A stretch of DNA of 64,000 nucleotides from Anaerolineales bacterium. Lineage in GTDB: Bacteria > Chloroflexota > Anaerolineae > Aggregatilineales > J027. Under the pieces are notes generated by a model that was not told the DNA's origin, made no database searches, and was given only the letters and a program-made list of their open reading frames with translations. The DNA is taken from contig JACKCI010000002.1 of the NCBI GenBank assembly GCA_020634155.1, positions 434,001 through 498,000 on the forward strand. Direction: 5' to 3'. Below, piece after piece: positions 44,632-54,300 of the stretch (positions are counted from its first letter, which is position 1; every line of letters starts with the position of its first letter). The position numbers were made by a program, and so were the translations under genes.

Positions 44632-45348
44632 TCACGTGGGTTCAAATTTATAGCCGACTCCCCAAACCGTCTGAATATAGGTAGGGTGGCCTGCATCTGG
44701 CTCAATCTTTTCCCGTAAGCGCCGCACATGTACTGTGACCGTGCTTTCATCCCCATAAAATTCATAGCCCCAGATTTGGTCAAGGAGTTGGGCACGGCTA
44801 AAGACTTGGTGGGGGTGCCGTACCAAAAACCACAGCAGTTCAAATTCCTTGGCCGTCAACGATACCCCTTCGCCTTGAATGGTCACGGAGCGCGTGCGGG
44901 GGTCAATGCTGAGGTTAGCAAAACTTACGGGTTTTTCAGATGTGGTGGCAGTGACACTCGCACGACGCAGCACCGCTTTGACCCGCCCAACCAATTCACG
45001 TGGGCTAAACGGCTTAACCACATAATCATCAGCCCCGACTTCGAAGCCCGCTACACGATCAACCTCGGTCTTGCGGGCGGTGAGCATAATAATGGGGATG
45101 TCGCCATCAACGGCAAGGGCGGCATACTGGGCCGGATTACGCAGAGAGCGTGCAATTGAAAAACCATCAACACCCGGTAGCATAATGTCTAAAATCAACA
45201 AGTCGGGGCGCTCAGTACGGAGGAGGGCAAGGGCTTGGTTGCCATTGTCCGCTTCAATGACCTTAAAGCCCTCTAGCTCTAGGTATTTGCGAACCACCTC
45301 GCGGATGGTCGCCTCATCATCAACAACTAGAATCGTCGGTTGGTTCAT
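44632..45348 (-). CDS. OmpR/PhoB-type response regulator
   Basis: A 238-residue transcription regulator. The receiver domain (1-120) has acidic residues at 10-11, phospho-acceptor Asp54 (LLILDIMLPG) and Lys in YVVKPFSP. The winged-helix effector (about 135-236) contains LTAKEFELLWFLVRH and VTVHVRRLREKIEPD, ending with the VWGVGYKF wing. It precedes the kinase gene. A TATAAT at 45361-45356 on the minus strand ends only seven bases before the ATG, so the transcript may be leaderless. Confidence 0.95.
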   Translation of the reverse strand: MNQPTILVVDDEATIREVVRKYLELEGFKVIEADNGNQALALLRTERPDLLILDIMLPGVDGFSIARSLRNPAQYAALAVDGDIPIIMLTARKTEVDRVAGFEVGADDYVVKPFSPRELVGRVKAVLRRASVTATTSEKPVSFANLSIDPRTRSVTIQGEGVSLTAKEFELLWFLVRHPHQVFSRAQLLDQIWGYEFYGDESTVTVHVRRLREKIEPDAGHPTYIQTVWGVGYKFEPT

Positions 45349-45413
45349 GCCCTCTATTATACAGGCGAGTTGCTTACAAAAAGATTACACTCCAGCAAAA
45401 TCTGGCTACACTT

Positions 45414-46526
45414 ATGCATATGAGAATCATACTGGTCATCCTCTTTAGTTCACTCATTGTTGCTATGCTCTGGACTGGCACAGCTATCCAAGCGACACAG
45501 GTAGCATCACCGACTCCCGCCCATGCCACCGCAACGCTGTTGCCCAATAGTCTTGGGCCAGATGGCTATCCCTTTAACATCAATCCTTTGACGGGTCTCT
45601 CTGTTGAAGACCTCAGTGTGCTGGAGCGCCGCCCCTTAGCTATCAAAATCAGCAATGCGCCAGCCATTGTACGCCCTCAAACGGGTCTTAGTTATGCTGA
45701 TTTGGTCTATGAGCATTATGTTGAAGGTTATCTGACACGTTTCACGGCTATCTTCTATTCTCAAACGCCGCCCTTTGTTGGGTCAGTGCGGAGTGCGCGT
45801 ATTATTGATTTGCAGATTCCGTTGATGTACAAATCCCTCTTTGCTTATTCAGGAGCGAATGGGCCGATTAATTTGCGCTTATATGGGAGCCAGTTTGCCG
45901 ACCGTATCTTTGAGGCAACCCCTCTTGGGCAGCCATTCTTCTATCGTGACCCCACCATTGAGGCCCCCCATAATCTATTTGCGGTGCCAAGTGAAATTTG
46001 GGCATTGGCAACAGCACGAGATGTCAATACCCGTCCGACCCTAACAGGTATGGTGTTTGGTGAAGGTGTCCCGCCCCATGCGTTGAGTGCTGCCCGCTTA
46101 ATTAGCATTGATTACGGTCCGTCCACTGCTTCATGGATTTATGATACAGAGGCAGGTCTCTATCAGCGCTATGAGAATGGGGAATTGCAGGTTGATGCCC
46201 TTAATAACACTTCCATTCAAGCCGCCAACGTGGTAATGATTTGGGCACACCATCAACCTGATGTAACGGTCTTGGCGTCCGAATGGGAGGGTGTGAAGGA
46301 GTTCTCAATTGAGGTGCAAATTTGGACACTTGGCCCCGCGATTCTGTTTCGGGATGGCAAACGCTATGATGGCCTGTGGCATCGTTGGTCGGATGATGCC
46401 ATGTTGACCTTATGGCGGGATGACACGATGACAGAACGCCTCTATCTCAAGCCGGGGGTCACATGGTTTCAGGTAGTGCCCTTAGATTTTGATGGGGTGG
46501 TGGTTTATGCCCAAGTCAGTCGATAA
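45414..46526 (+). CDS. DUF3048 domain exported protein (YerB-like)
   Basis: A 370-residue secreted or membrane-tethered protein. The N-terminal hydrophobic segment (ILVILFSSLIVAMLW) is a signal peptide without a lipobox Cys. A Thr/Pro-rich stretch leads into the DUF3048 domain: INPLTGLSVEDLSVLERRPLA at its start, ARPQTGLS-like (VRPQTGLSYADLVYEHYVEG), VGSVRSARIIDLQ and the C-terminal GVTWFQVVPLD. The biochemical function is unknown. The last six codons overlap the 3' end of the RNase P RNA gene on the other strand. Confidence 0.88.
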   Translation: MHMRIILVILFSSLIVAMLWTGTAIQATQVASPTPAHATATLLPNSLGPDGYPFNINPLTGLSVEDLSVLERRPLAIKISNAPAIVRPQTGLSYADLVYEHYVEGYLTRFTAIFYSQTPPFVGSVRSARIIDLQIPLMYKSLFAYSGANGPINLRLYGSQFADRIFEATPLGQPFFYRDPTIEAPHNLFAVPSEIWALATARDVNTRPTLTGMVFGEGVPPHALSAARLISIDYGPSTASWIYDTEAGLYQRYENGELQVDALNNTSIQAANVVMIWAHHQPDVTVLASEWEGVKEFSIEVQIWTLGPAILFRDGKRYDGLWHRWSDDAMLTLWRDDTMTERLYLKPGVTWFQVVPLDFDGVVVYAQVSR

Positions 46527-46859
46527 GCCGTGTTCTGTCCCCTTGCGGGTGGTGGTCATCTATCTGGGATACAGGTCACCCTGCACCTCTAGCGACCTAC
46601 CCGAGGCTGATAACGGGACGGGCCGCCCCTCGCCTCTGCTTGGTCTTGCTGCCGATGGGGTTTACCGAGCCGCTGTTGTTACCAACAACGCTGGTGCGCT
46701 CTTACCGCACCCTTTCACCCTCACCCTACCGAAGTAAGGCACTGTCCTCTCTGTGGCACTTTCCGTCGGGTCACCCCGCCTAGCTCTTCACTAGCATCGT
46801 ACCCTATGCAGCACGGACTTTCCTCGCCTTTTGAGCGCGACCACCTGACCAACTTGGGC
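46509..46859 (-). ncRNA. rnpB: RNase P RNA, bacterial type A
   Basis: The catalytic RNA that cuts the 5' leader from tRNA precursors. On the minus strand it starts with GCCCAAGTTGGTCAG, which pairs with CTGACTTGGGC at the 3' end to form P1. The universal GAGGAAAGTCC (P4/J3-4) follows about 35 bases in. A conserved P4 partner with the ACAGAA...GGCTTA element is seen near the 3' end. Length about 351 bases. The 5' end fits an extended -10 box at 46867-46875. The 3' 18 bases overlap the convergent DUF3048 coding sequence. Confidence 0.95.
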
Positions 46860-46866
46860 ATCTGTC

Positions 46867-46875
46867 ATTTTATCA
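46867..46875 (-). promoter_or_regulatory. Extended -10 promoter of rnpB
   Basis: Minus-strand TGATAAAAT, a TGn extension plus a near-consensus hexamer. The expected start at about 46860 coincides with the predicted 5' end of the RNA. Confidence 0.6.
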
Positions 46876-46953
46876 CAAGAAGTTGATAGTTTCGCCCCCT
46901 GTTACATTCGCTATAATTGAAGACAAGACGCATCAGAAAGGGTTTTCACGCTC

Positions 46954-47748
46954 ATGGCTCGTTGGGGCTTGCGGTGGATTTTTTGTTGGTTGAGTGTACT
47001 GGTTACGGCTTGCAGCCAGATTGCCTCACCTACCCCTGCCCCTAAAACAGAGAACCGCACACCCTTGCAAGGCTTTACACCGCCACCAACGGCTTCTCCG
47101 ACTGAGCCGCTGCGCCCCTCTTATACCGTCACCCCCCTTGGCACTATGACCCGTCCTGTATCGGATGTGGCCTTAGATAGTCCGGTATGTTACGAGTCTG
47201 TTTTGCAGAGTTTGACATGCCTCGGTTGGGTGCAAAATGTGGGCACCATCCCCCTCACCGATTTGTTGATTAACATTTATCTTCTTTCAGCCCAAGGGTA
47301 TCCGCTTGCCACCATCCAAGCGACTTCTCCGTTGGCTGTTGTTTATCCTGATACAGGGGTTCCCTATCGAGCCGTGTTTTCCCAAATTCCCTCCGAAGCA
47401 TGGATAGCCTATGCGGATCTGCAAAATGCCCGTCTGGTAACGGATACTGCTTTGCCGGAATTTCCGTTAACGGTTGTCAATTTGCAGACGATATGGGATG
47501 AGGCTGCCTATGCGGTGAGCGGACAACTCATCAATGAGGCGGACACATCGGCAAGTCAAGCACGGATAGTGGTGACAATCCGGGACATCAACCAAAGTAT
47601 CACAGGTTTTCGTACCCTCGATTTACTTGCCGAAAATGAAATACTGCATCCTGACGAAAGCCTTGCGTTTGATTTACAAGTCGCCCCTCTTAACCAGCAA
47701 GAGGGTCAAGATATCCTCGTCGTCGCTCAAGGGTTTATTTTAAATTAG
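46954..47748 (+). CDS. Predicted lipoprotein, FxLYD-like
   Basis: A 264-residue lipoprotein: signal peptide with lipobox LVTAC (Cys20), then a Thr/Pro linker to about residue 55. The remainder seems to contain two beta-sandwich units, the first with LGWVQNVGTIPLTDLLINIYL, reminiscent of FxLYD domains that describe an N-glycosidic-like beta fold. No catalytic motif is visible. A TATAAT at 46912-46917 and AAAGGG before the ATG support independent expression. Its stop overlaps the convergent rsmA gene by four bases. Confidence 0.7.
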   Translation: MARWGLRWIFCWLSVLVTACSQIASPTPAPKTENRTPLQGFTPPPTASPTEPLRPSYTVTPLGTMTRPVSDVALDSPVCYESVLQSLTCLGWVQNVGTIPLTDLLINIYLLSAQGYPLATIQATSPLAVVYPDTGVPYRAVFSQIPSEAWIAYADLQNARLVTDTALPEFPLTVVNLQTIWDEAAYAVSGQLINEADTSASQARIVVTIRDINQSITGFRTLDLLAENEILHPDESLAFDLQVAPLNQQEGQDILVVAQGFILN

Positions 47749-48569
47749 GATTGAGTAAAGGCTTGGTATAATGCTTCCCATTCGAGCAAGCTCAATGTTT
47801 CGGCACGTCGGCTTGGCTCAATGCCCGCTTGGATCAAAATCGGCTCCAGTGCGGTAGCTTTAATACCTAATCCCCCTGCAAGGGCATTCTTGAGTTGTTT
47901 ACGCTTCTGGCTAAATCCTGCCCGCACGATGTGGAAAAAACGCGGAATATCGGGTACGTGGGGATTAGGTTCAGGGTGTAAGTCGATGCGGATGACGGCG
48001 GATTCGACATCGGGGCGCGGCCAAAATACCGCCGGATTGAGCGTCATCACCCATTGGGGTATTCCATAGAATTGCACACTCACGCTCAATAAACTCATAT
48101 CCCCCGGTTTGGCAAGAATGCGCTCGGCTACTTCTTTTTGTACCGTCAGCACCAAGCGACGAGGTGGGTTGGCGTGTTCAAACAGCTTGCGGATAATGGC
48201 GCTGGTGATGTAGTAGGGCAGGTTAGCGACCACATAATAAGGCGCATCTCCTAGCAAAGCGCCAAGGTCAATCTTGAGGAAATCTCCCCACTGAATCTCG
48301 ACATGCGAAAAGGCCTGTAGTTGGCGTTCTAAAACGGGTTGTAAGCGGGTATCTGTTTCGATACAGATGACACGTGCAGCTTGTTCGGCCAGCAGGACGG
48401 TCAAGGCTCCTGTGCCGGGGCCGATTTCTAGCACCGTCATATCTGGCGGCAAATTAGCGCTTTCGACAATACGGGCAAGGGTGTTGGGGTCATGCAAAAA
48501 ATTCTGACCGAGGCTTTTTTTAGGGGCAATCTCAAAAGCATCGAGGAGTTGCTTGGGGCTAGTAGACAT
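47745..48569 (-). CDS. rsmA: 16S rRNA (adenine1518/1519-N6)-dimethyltransferase
   Basis: A 274-residue KsgA methyltransferase that dimethylates two adjacent adenosines in helix 45 of 16S rRNA. Motifs: PKKSLGQNFLHDPNTL, SAM motif I VLEIGPGTGALTVLLAE, IETD, VVANLPYYITSAI (catalytic NLPY) and VQKEVAERI. The start lies six bases after the DUF348/G5 gene, an order also known from yabE-ksgA and rpfB-ksgA neighbourhoods in Gram-positive bacteria. Confidence 0.97.
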   Translation of the reverse strand: MSTSPKQLLDAFEIAPKKSLGQNFLHDPNTLARIVESANLPPDMTVLEIGPGTGALTVLLAEQAARVICIETDTRLQPVLERQLQAFSHVEIQWGDFLKIDLGALLGDAPYYVVANLPYYITSAIIRKLFEHANPPRRLVLTVQKEVAERILAKPGDMSLLSVSVQFYGIPQWVMTLNPAVFWPRPDVESAVIRIDLHPEPNPHVPDIPRFFHIVRAGFSQKRKQLKNALAGGLGIKATALEPILIQAGIEPSRRAETLSLLEWEALYQAFTQS

Positions 48570-48575
48570 AGGGCC

Positions 48576-49637
48576 TCATTCTTGGGCAGTACCATATTGA
48601 ATAATCTCAGGAATTGGCACAGTAATCAACCAGCGGTGGGTCTCAATACGGCTGACCACTTGGGCGTTCTCGCGGCGGATACGGTACCATGTTTCCTGTA
48701 AACCAGCCACCCCCGCTTGTACAATGGTTCTTTCACCATAGGCTGAGGTGGGGTCGGTGCGGATGATGATTGGGTAGGGGATGTTGGCCTGCTCAATTTC
48801 AACCTGCTCCGTGACTCTTACCACTTCAATGTTCATATTGGGCTGAAAGCGGCTATCTTCGGAGGGGATTGAATAATCTTCACCGCTTAAGGCTAGACCC
48901 AAAGTGTTTAGGACATCCTGCACCGTTTCAGCACGGACACGAGTATCTACCACTTGCCCATCAACGGTAATCAGTACCGGATTGGAGCGTAGAATGCGGA
49001 TACTGTTTTGATTAATCAGTGCAGCATGAGGGGGTGGCACAATCGTATCTGCCAGATAGAGCGCGACTTGGTATTCATCCAGCAAGTCTCCAACAGTAGC
49101 GGCGGTGGTGTAGCCCTCTGCTAACAAACTATCATTATCATAGATGCGAAAATACTTGGCGCGGATGACCCTTATATAGCTTGGGGGGCGTGTGTAGGAA
49201 GGCATATATTGGGGGTTAACCAAGCGATAGTCAATATACAACTGGTCATTGGGTTGTAGTATAACCCCCTGCTCGGTGAGGATTTCGAGTGGGTGTTGTT
49301 GATGGGTATAAACCCGCCGCACATCCCCATTAATCTCTAGAGCCAACTGATGCGCCTTGATAATTACAATGGTCATGCCCTCTTTAACGCGGGTATCAAG
49401 CGACGGTTCAACCCAATCAGCTTCATCAAGGGTAATCGATTGGTGTTCTAAAACCTCAGCCACAGTGTTGGCGTCAGAATGGATTTGCCGAATAGAGCCA
49501 TTAACTTCAAGTGTGATTTGCTTTTGCTGTTGGAGGGTGTAAATCCCATAACCAACCAGTACAACAATGGCAAGCACAACTATGATGGCAAATCGCGGGA
49601 AATGAGGTGCTGGGGTAGGAACACGCAGTGCAGTCAT
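48576..49637 (-). CDS. DUF348/G5 domain membrane-anchored surface protein
   Basis: A 353-residue protein resembling the non-catalytic part of RpfB/YabE. It has one N-terminal membrane anchor (about 15-35), then three DUF348 repeats (ITLEVNGSIRQIHSDANTV, LALEINGDVRRVYTHQQHP, VLITVDGQVVDTRVRAETV) and a C-terminal G5-like domain (about 265-350, VRVTEQVEIEQANIPYP onward). No lysozyme-like, 3D or NlpC domain follows. It lies directly behind the SRP RNA and ahead of rsmA. I see no strong ribosome binding site. Confidence 0.85.
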   Translation of the reverse strand: MTALRVPTPAPHFPRFAIIVVLAIVVLVGYGIYTLQQQKQITLEVNGSIRQIHSDANTVAEVLEHQSITLDEADWVEPSLDTRVKEGMTIVIIKAHQLALEINGDVRRVYTHQQHPLEILTEQGVILQPNDQLYIDYRLVNPQYMPSYTRPPSYIRVIRAKYFRIYDNDSLLAEGYTTAATVGDLLDEYQVALYLADTIVPPPHAALINQNSIRILRSNPVLITVDGQVVDTRVRAETVQDVLNTLGLALSGEDYSIPSEDSRFQPNMNIEVVRVTEQVEIEQANIPYPIIIRTDPTSAYGERTIVQAGVAGLQETWYRIRRENAQVVSRIETHRWLITVPIPEIIQYGTAQE

Positions 49638-49651
49638 GATACTAGCTGGAA

Positions 49652-49753
49652 GCTCAGACAGGAACCCCTACGACACCCAGTAAACTCCTTATGGCTGCTG
49701 CCGCTAGGCCCTGACCAGGTTCGAAGGTCCTGCCGCGTAGGACCCATCTGAGC
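49652..49753 (-). ncRNA. ffs: Signal recognition particle RNA, small bacterial (4.5S) type
   Basis: About 102 bases. The diagnostic helix 8 region reads CTGGTCAGGGCC, a four-base loop, then GGCAGCAGCC, forming the symmetric loop bound by Ffh. The outer arms pair fully: GCTCAGA with TCTGAGC at the ends and CCTACG with CGTAGG inside. It binds Ffh and targets membrane proteins. The apical loop is TAGC rather than the usual GNRA. A near-consensus promoter lies immediately upstream. Confidence 0.93.
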
Positions 49754-49760
49754 GTTGTGT

Positions 49761-49789
49761 ATCGTAGCGAAAGAAAGACGGCTTGTCAA
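49761..49789 (-). promoter_or_regulatory. ffs promoter
   Basis: Minus-strand TTGACA at 49789-49784, exactly 17 bases, then TACGAT at 49766-49761. Start expected near 49754, matching the folded 5' end of the SRP RNA. Confidence 0.8.
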
Positions 49790-49790
49790 G

Positions 49791-50960
49791 CTATCGTGTT
49801 CGCCGTCTCCATTCCTCTTTGATTTCAATATCTGCGATGGTTGGGGCATCCAAAAACTCTCGCAACAAGCGTGTAAAGGTGGTGGTATCTTCCAGCATCG
49901 GGAAATGGCGAATATCAGGCAGGGTAATGACCCGAAAGTCATCACGCCCCTCCAACTTTTGGAGTAACGCTTTGTCTGGCATTTGGATAAAGGTATCACT
50001 GCTACCATAGACGGCTAAAGTAGGTGCCTTGCTGTCTTGCAAGTTATGGAATGGGTTATGCTCGCTGAGGGATTGAATGCTGGTTAAGAAGGCCTCGTCA
50101 TCGGCTTTCTCAACTTCACCTTTCATTTTCTCATAATCGGCTGATGATGTATCCATGTGACGGCTCAGTATCATACCCGGCTTGGTCTTGCCAACATGCG
50201 TCATTAACGGATTAACCGCCACGTTAGTAGCTGTACTGGTCTTTGGGGTCGAAGGTGAAGGGGGCACCGCTGGCGTGCTGGGTGTCGATGCAGGTGCCGC
50301 TGATGGCGTTGGCTGGGCGGGTGGCGTCGTAGGTGCGGGAACCGTTGTTGTGGTACTGGTGGCGGGCTTGGAGTCAGAGGGTGTTGTGGTTGATGGTGGC
50401 GCAGGTGGCATTGGCACTGAACCCGACATTGGTATTGCAGGCGGGGGTGGCTCTGGTGTTGAGGTATAGCCCTTGGAAAGCGCTAAACGCAACCGCTCGC
50501 GTTCTTCAGGAGAAACTTTGACAATTGTTGGTGCATCTGTATCGGGCGGAGATTCGGGAGTTTCTTCAATACGAGGGCGGCGTGGGGTATCGAACAAAGG
50601 TAGGCCAATTGCCATCATCCGATGCACCACATCTGTACACCCCGGTTTGACCGAGAATTGAGTGGCAACAACCGCACCCAAGCCATGTCCAATAAACACT
50701 GCTTTGGGGATACCCATCCGCTCAATGAATTTTTCGAGGAGTTCGACCTGCCCCTCAATTCCGTAGTAAAACTTGTTTTTCCCTGAATCGCCAAAACCCC
50801 ACAGGTCTACGGCATACGTGCGGTATTTCATACTCAATTGCTGCATGGTCGGAATCCAATAGCGCCATGAGCCAAGCCAGCTATGGAGCAATATAACCGG
50901 ACGACCCCGCCCTAGTACCTCGTAATGCAGCAAATCCCCGTTAATTGTAATGGCACTCAT
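49791..50960 (-). CDS. Alpha/beta-hydrolase fold protein with missing nucleophile and Thr/Pro-rich insert
   Basis: 389 residues. The fold is clear: HG-like oxyanion segment LLHSWLGSWRYW, VDLWGFGDSG, the nucleophile elbow, Asp in YGSSDTF and His in DIRHFP. At the elbow the sequence is GHGLG, so Gly93 replaces the Ser/Asp/Cys nucleophile and hydrolysis is unlikely. The cap is split by a low-complexity Pro/Thr/Ser segment (about 169-246). It is the last gene of the minus-strand kinase operon, nine bases after the REC-only regulator. A scaffold or sensing role is inferred. Confidence 0.8.
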   Translation of the reverse strand: MSAITINGDLLHYEVLGRGRPVILLHSWLGSWRYWIPTMQQLSMKYRTYAVDLWGFGDSGKNKFYYGIEGQVELLEKFIERMGIPKAVFIGHGLGAVVATQFSVKPGCTDVVHRMMAIGLPLFDTPRRPRIEETPESPPDTDAPTIVKVSPEERERLRLALSKGYTSTPEPPPPAIPMSGSVPMPPAPPSTTTPSDSKPATSTTTTVPAPTTPPAQPTPSAAPASTPSTPAVPPSPSTPKTSTATNVAVNPLMTHVGKTKPGMILSRHMDTSSADYEKMKGEVEKADDEAFLTSIQSLSEHNPFHNLQDSKAPTLAVYGSSDTFIQMPDKALLQKLEGRDDFRVITLPDIRHFPMLEDTTTFTRLLREFLDAPTIADIEIKEEWRRRTR

Positions 50961-50969
50961 TCAAACGCC

Positions 50970-51347
50970 TTACTCAATATTAAACTTAGCGAGAATTTCG
51001 TTGATGCGTTGAGTAAGCTGTTCCGGCGCAAAAGGCTTCAAGATATACTCATAGGCTCCGGCATCAAGGCCTGTATCAATTTCAGAGTCTTGTCCTTTAG
51101 CCGAAAGAAAGACCACCGGAATATGTTTAACCGCATCAATTTCTTTGATGGCGCGGCAGGCTTCATACCCTGTCATGCGCGGCATCCGCACATCCATCAT
51201 GATTAAATCAGGCATGACATCTGGGGCAAGCTCAACGGCCTCAGCGCCATTGGTGGCCTTAATGACCTGATGCCCTGCAAACATCAAGGTGAATTCAATT
51301 AAGTCACGAATATCACGTTCATCTTCTGCTATTAATATTCGAGCCAT
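50970..51347 (-). CDS. Single-domain response regulator (REC only)
   Basis: A 125-residue receiver domain with no output domain. Acidic pocket EDE at 8-10, phospho-acceptor Asp52 (LIMMDVRMPRMTG), Thr/Ser switch (VVFLSAKG) and Lys in YILKPFAP. It begins three bases after the giant kinase stop, so it is the likely direct phosphorylation target. It could relay phosphate to another protein. Confidence 0.94.
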   Translation of the reverse strand: MARILIAEDERDIRDLIEFTLMFAGHQVIKATNGAEAVELAPDVMPDLIMMDVRMPRMTGYEACRAIKEIDAVKHIPVVFLSAKGQDSEIDTGLDAGAYEYILKPFAPEQLTQRINEILAKFNIE

Positions 51348-51350
51348 GCT

Positions 51351-54300
51351 TTACTCCACTAGGCTGCTATCTGTGGCAACCGGAATTTTGATAAAGAAGG
51401 TTGTTCCGCTGCCCATCTCACTTTCAAACCAAATCTCCCCTTTGTGCATGTTGACTAGCTCTTTCACAATTGCCAAGCCTAGCCCAGTGCCGGGAGTATC
51501 CATCACAACCTCGCTATACTCGTCTCCGCGGAAGAAGCGCTCAAAGATGCGTGGGCGGATGTTTTCGGGAATGCCGATGCCTGTATCTTGTACAGTCAAC
51601 ACCACCATCTGCTGATCCTCTAAGAGTTTGGCCCCAACGGTAATGGTGCCATCCGCAAAGGTATAGTTGAAGGCGTTATCAGCAATATTTTGCAATACTT
51701 GTACGATTTTATCAAAGTCCGCATAAATTGGGGGTAGCTTTTCTGGCACATCCACCCGAATCTCTAACGGCTTGTTGGCATCACGGATACGACCTGATAG
51801 ATGGGCGCATACCGTTTGGATAACCTCATTGACATCTACTGGAGTAAAGCGCAAGGGCATTTGGCCTTGGTCGATACGCGAGACTTCGAGGAGGTCATTC
51901 ACCAAAATACTGAGACGGTCAGCATTTTGCTTGATGGTTTGCAAGAAGCGCTGCTGGGCTTCACTCATCTCACCCGCTGCACCGAGGAGCAGCAAGTCTG
52001 CATAACCCTTGATGCTGGTCATCGGGGTGCGGAGTTCATGCGAAACCGTTGCCACGAATTCGCTCTTGAGGCGGTCAATCTCAGCCTCACGGGTAATGTC
52101 ACGGAAGACCGACACAGTGCCGAGGAATTGGTCGCCCATGTTCACAGGCGAAAGCCGGACGTTGATGACTCGGCCATCATCCAAGTTCAGTGTCAATTCG
52201 ATGTAGTCATCGTATTGATACTGTGTGGGGTCTGCCATCCATTGCTCAATGAAATCCATCCAGCCACTGGCTCGCCCGCCATAAATACCCGTTAATTCGC
52301 GGATATGGCGGTTCAGCACTTGGTCACTCGGGAGGTTCAAAATACGCTCGGCAGTGCTGTTGAAAACGCGGATAATCCCGCGCTCATTGGCATACATCAC
52401 GCCGTCCGCCACCGAGTTCAAAATAGCCGTGTTCTTGGTGGCTTCCACTTGCTCTTGGCGCAAGATAGCCCCCAAACGCTCGGCTTGGTCACGGATGAGG
52501 CTATACAGTTCAGCGCTGTTCATGGAGTTCGCCAACTGGCTGGCGGCAGCGGTCACAAGGCGCAGATGGTCGTCGTTGAAGACATCGGCCTTCTCGCTGT
52601 AGAACATAATCACACCGCGAACATCATCACCGCTTTCCAAGAGAGTTGCAACCGCAGAACGTGGCTGGCGGTCACGGTTGGTAATGGCAATCCAACGCGG
52701 GTCATTTTGCACATTAGGGATAACGACCCCTTGACGGTTCTGGATAATCCACCCCGCTAGGCCCTCATTCTGGCGCAATTGCAGGCGTTCGCTCTCGTCG
52801 TTGACATCCATGCCGCGTTGGGCAATCATGTACAACTGGTCAGAGATGTCGTCAATAGCGAGGATAATGCCTTGGGTAGCGCCAATCGCGTGCGAAACCA
52901 CCTCTAGGGTACGGTTCAACACACGGTCAAGATCAAGTGTGGCTGCTGCGATTTCAGAGGCGATGTCATACAGGGTACTGATGCGCTGACGTTCTTGCTC
53001 CAACTGTTGGGTGCGGTCAGTGACGCGGGTTTCCAACTCTTGGGCAAACTCACGGGTTTGGCGGAACAAAGTAGCGTTTTGGATAGCGACTGCCAATTGA
53101 GCGCTAATGGTACTCAGAACCCGTTGGTCATCATAGTCGAATTGGCGCGGGTTTTCATCATCACGCAGGGCCAGCACGCCGATAAATTCATCACCAGCCA
53201 TCATCGGTACCCCAAGGAACGACTTGGCATTGGGGAACATCGGCTCAGTAATACCAATACCGTGACGGGCCTGTTCGAAGGCACTCCCCGCCAACAATAA
53301 GGGGGCTTGGCGTTGCAAGATATAGCCTAGTTCATCGGTAGACTTGGGTTGATAAGCGGGTATCTCCAAGTCCTCGTGCATCCCAATGGCTACCGGAAAG
53401 CTCATACGGTCGTTGTCTTTGTCATACAAGGCCACATAGATATACTGGGCCTCGGTCAAGACAGGGAGTTGCATCCGCACTTGGCCTAACAACTCGTCCA
53501 ACACCACTGTGCTAGACACCGCCTTGGACAAGTCATTGATGATGTATAGCTCTTCAATTTGGGTGCGGGTCTCGCCTTGTAGCCGAGCATTTTCAATAGC
53601 AACAGCGGCTTGGTTGGCAAGGGTTGTCACCAATCGGATTTGGTTTTGGTCAAAGTAGCGGGCGCGGTCATAGACATCAATTTGCACCAGACCGATGGAT
53701 ACTTCGTTGATGACTAGCGGCACCAGTAGGCGATGGGCTACACCTTTAGCTTGCATATGGGCACGCTCGGCATCATGGGCCTCGTCATCATAGCGTAGCG
53801 GCATAACCCGTTGGCTGCGGAGTACCAACAGCCGTGAGGGGAAGTCATTAAGGTCATAAATTTGGCCGCGCCCACTGGGGTCGCTATCATCCATGACCAG
53901 TGAACTCTTGGTCTCATGCACCCGTAGGACATTTTCGACCTGATCCCACTGCATCACCTCTGACCAGTCCGCACGGAGGGCAATGAGCATTTGGGTCGCC
54001 ACACGGCGCATAACATCATCAACATCCAAAGCGCCTGCTGTGACCTGCCCGGCCTCAAAGAGGGTTTCAAGTTGATAGGTACGTTGCACCGATTGCTCAT
54101 AGAGGCTGGCATTTTGTACCGCAATGGCGGCTTGGTTGGTCAAGGTTTGGGCAAGGTCAACTTGGTCACTATTAAATTTATAGCCCCGTCCGCCGACCAC
54201 ATCAAAGCGCATGATACCAATCACGGAACCACTCATAACCAAGGGGACGAACAAGGTACTCTTGACATCATCCCGCCGCAACATACGCTGAACATCATCC

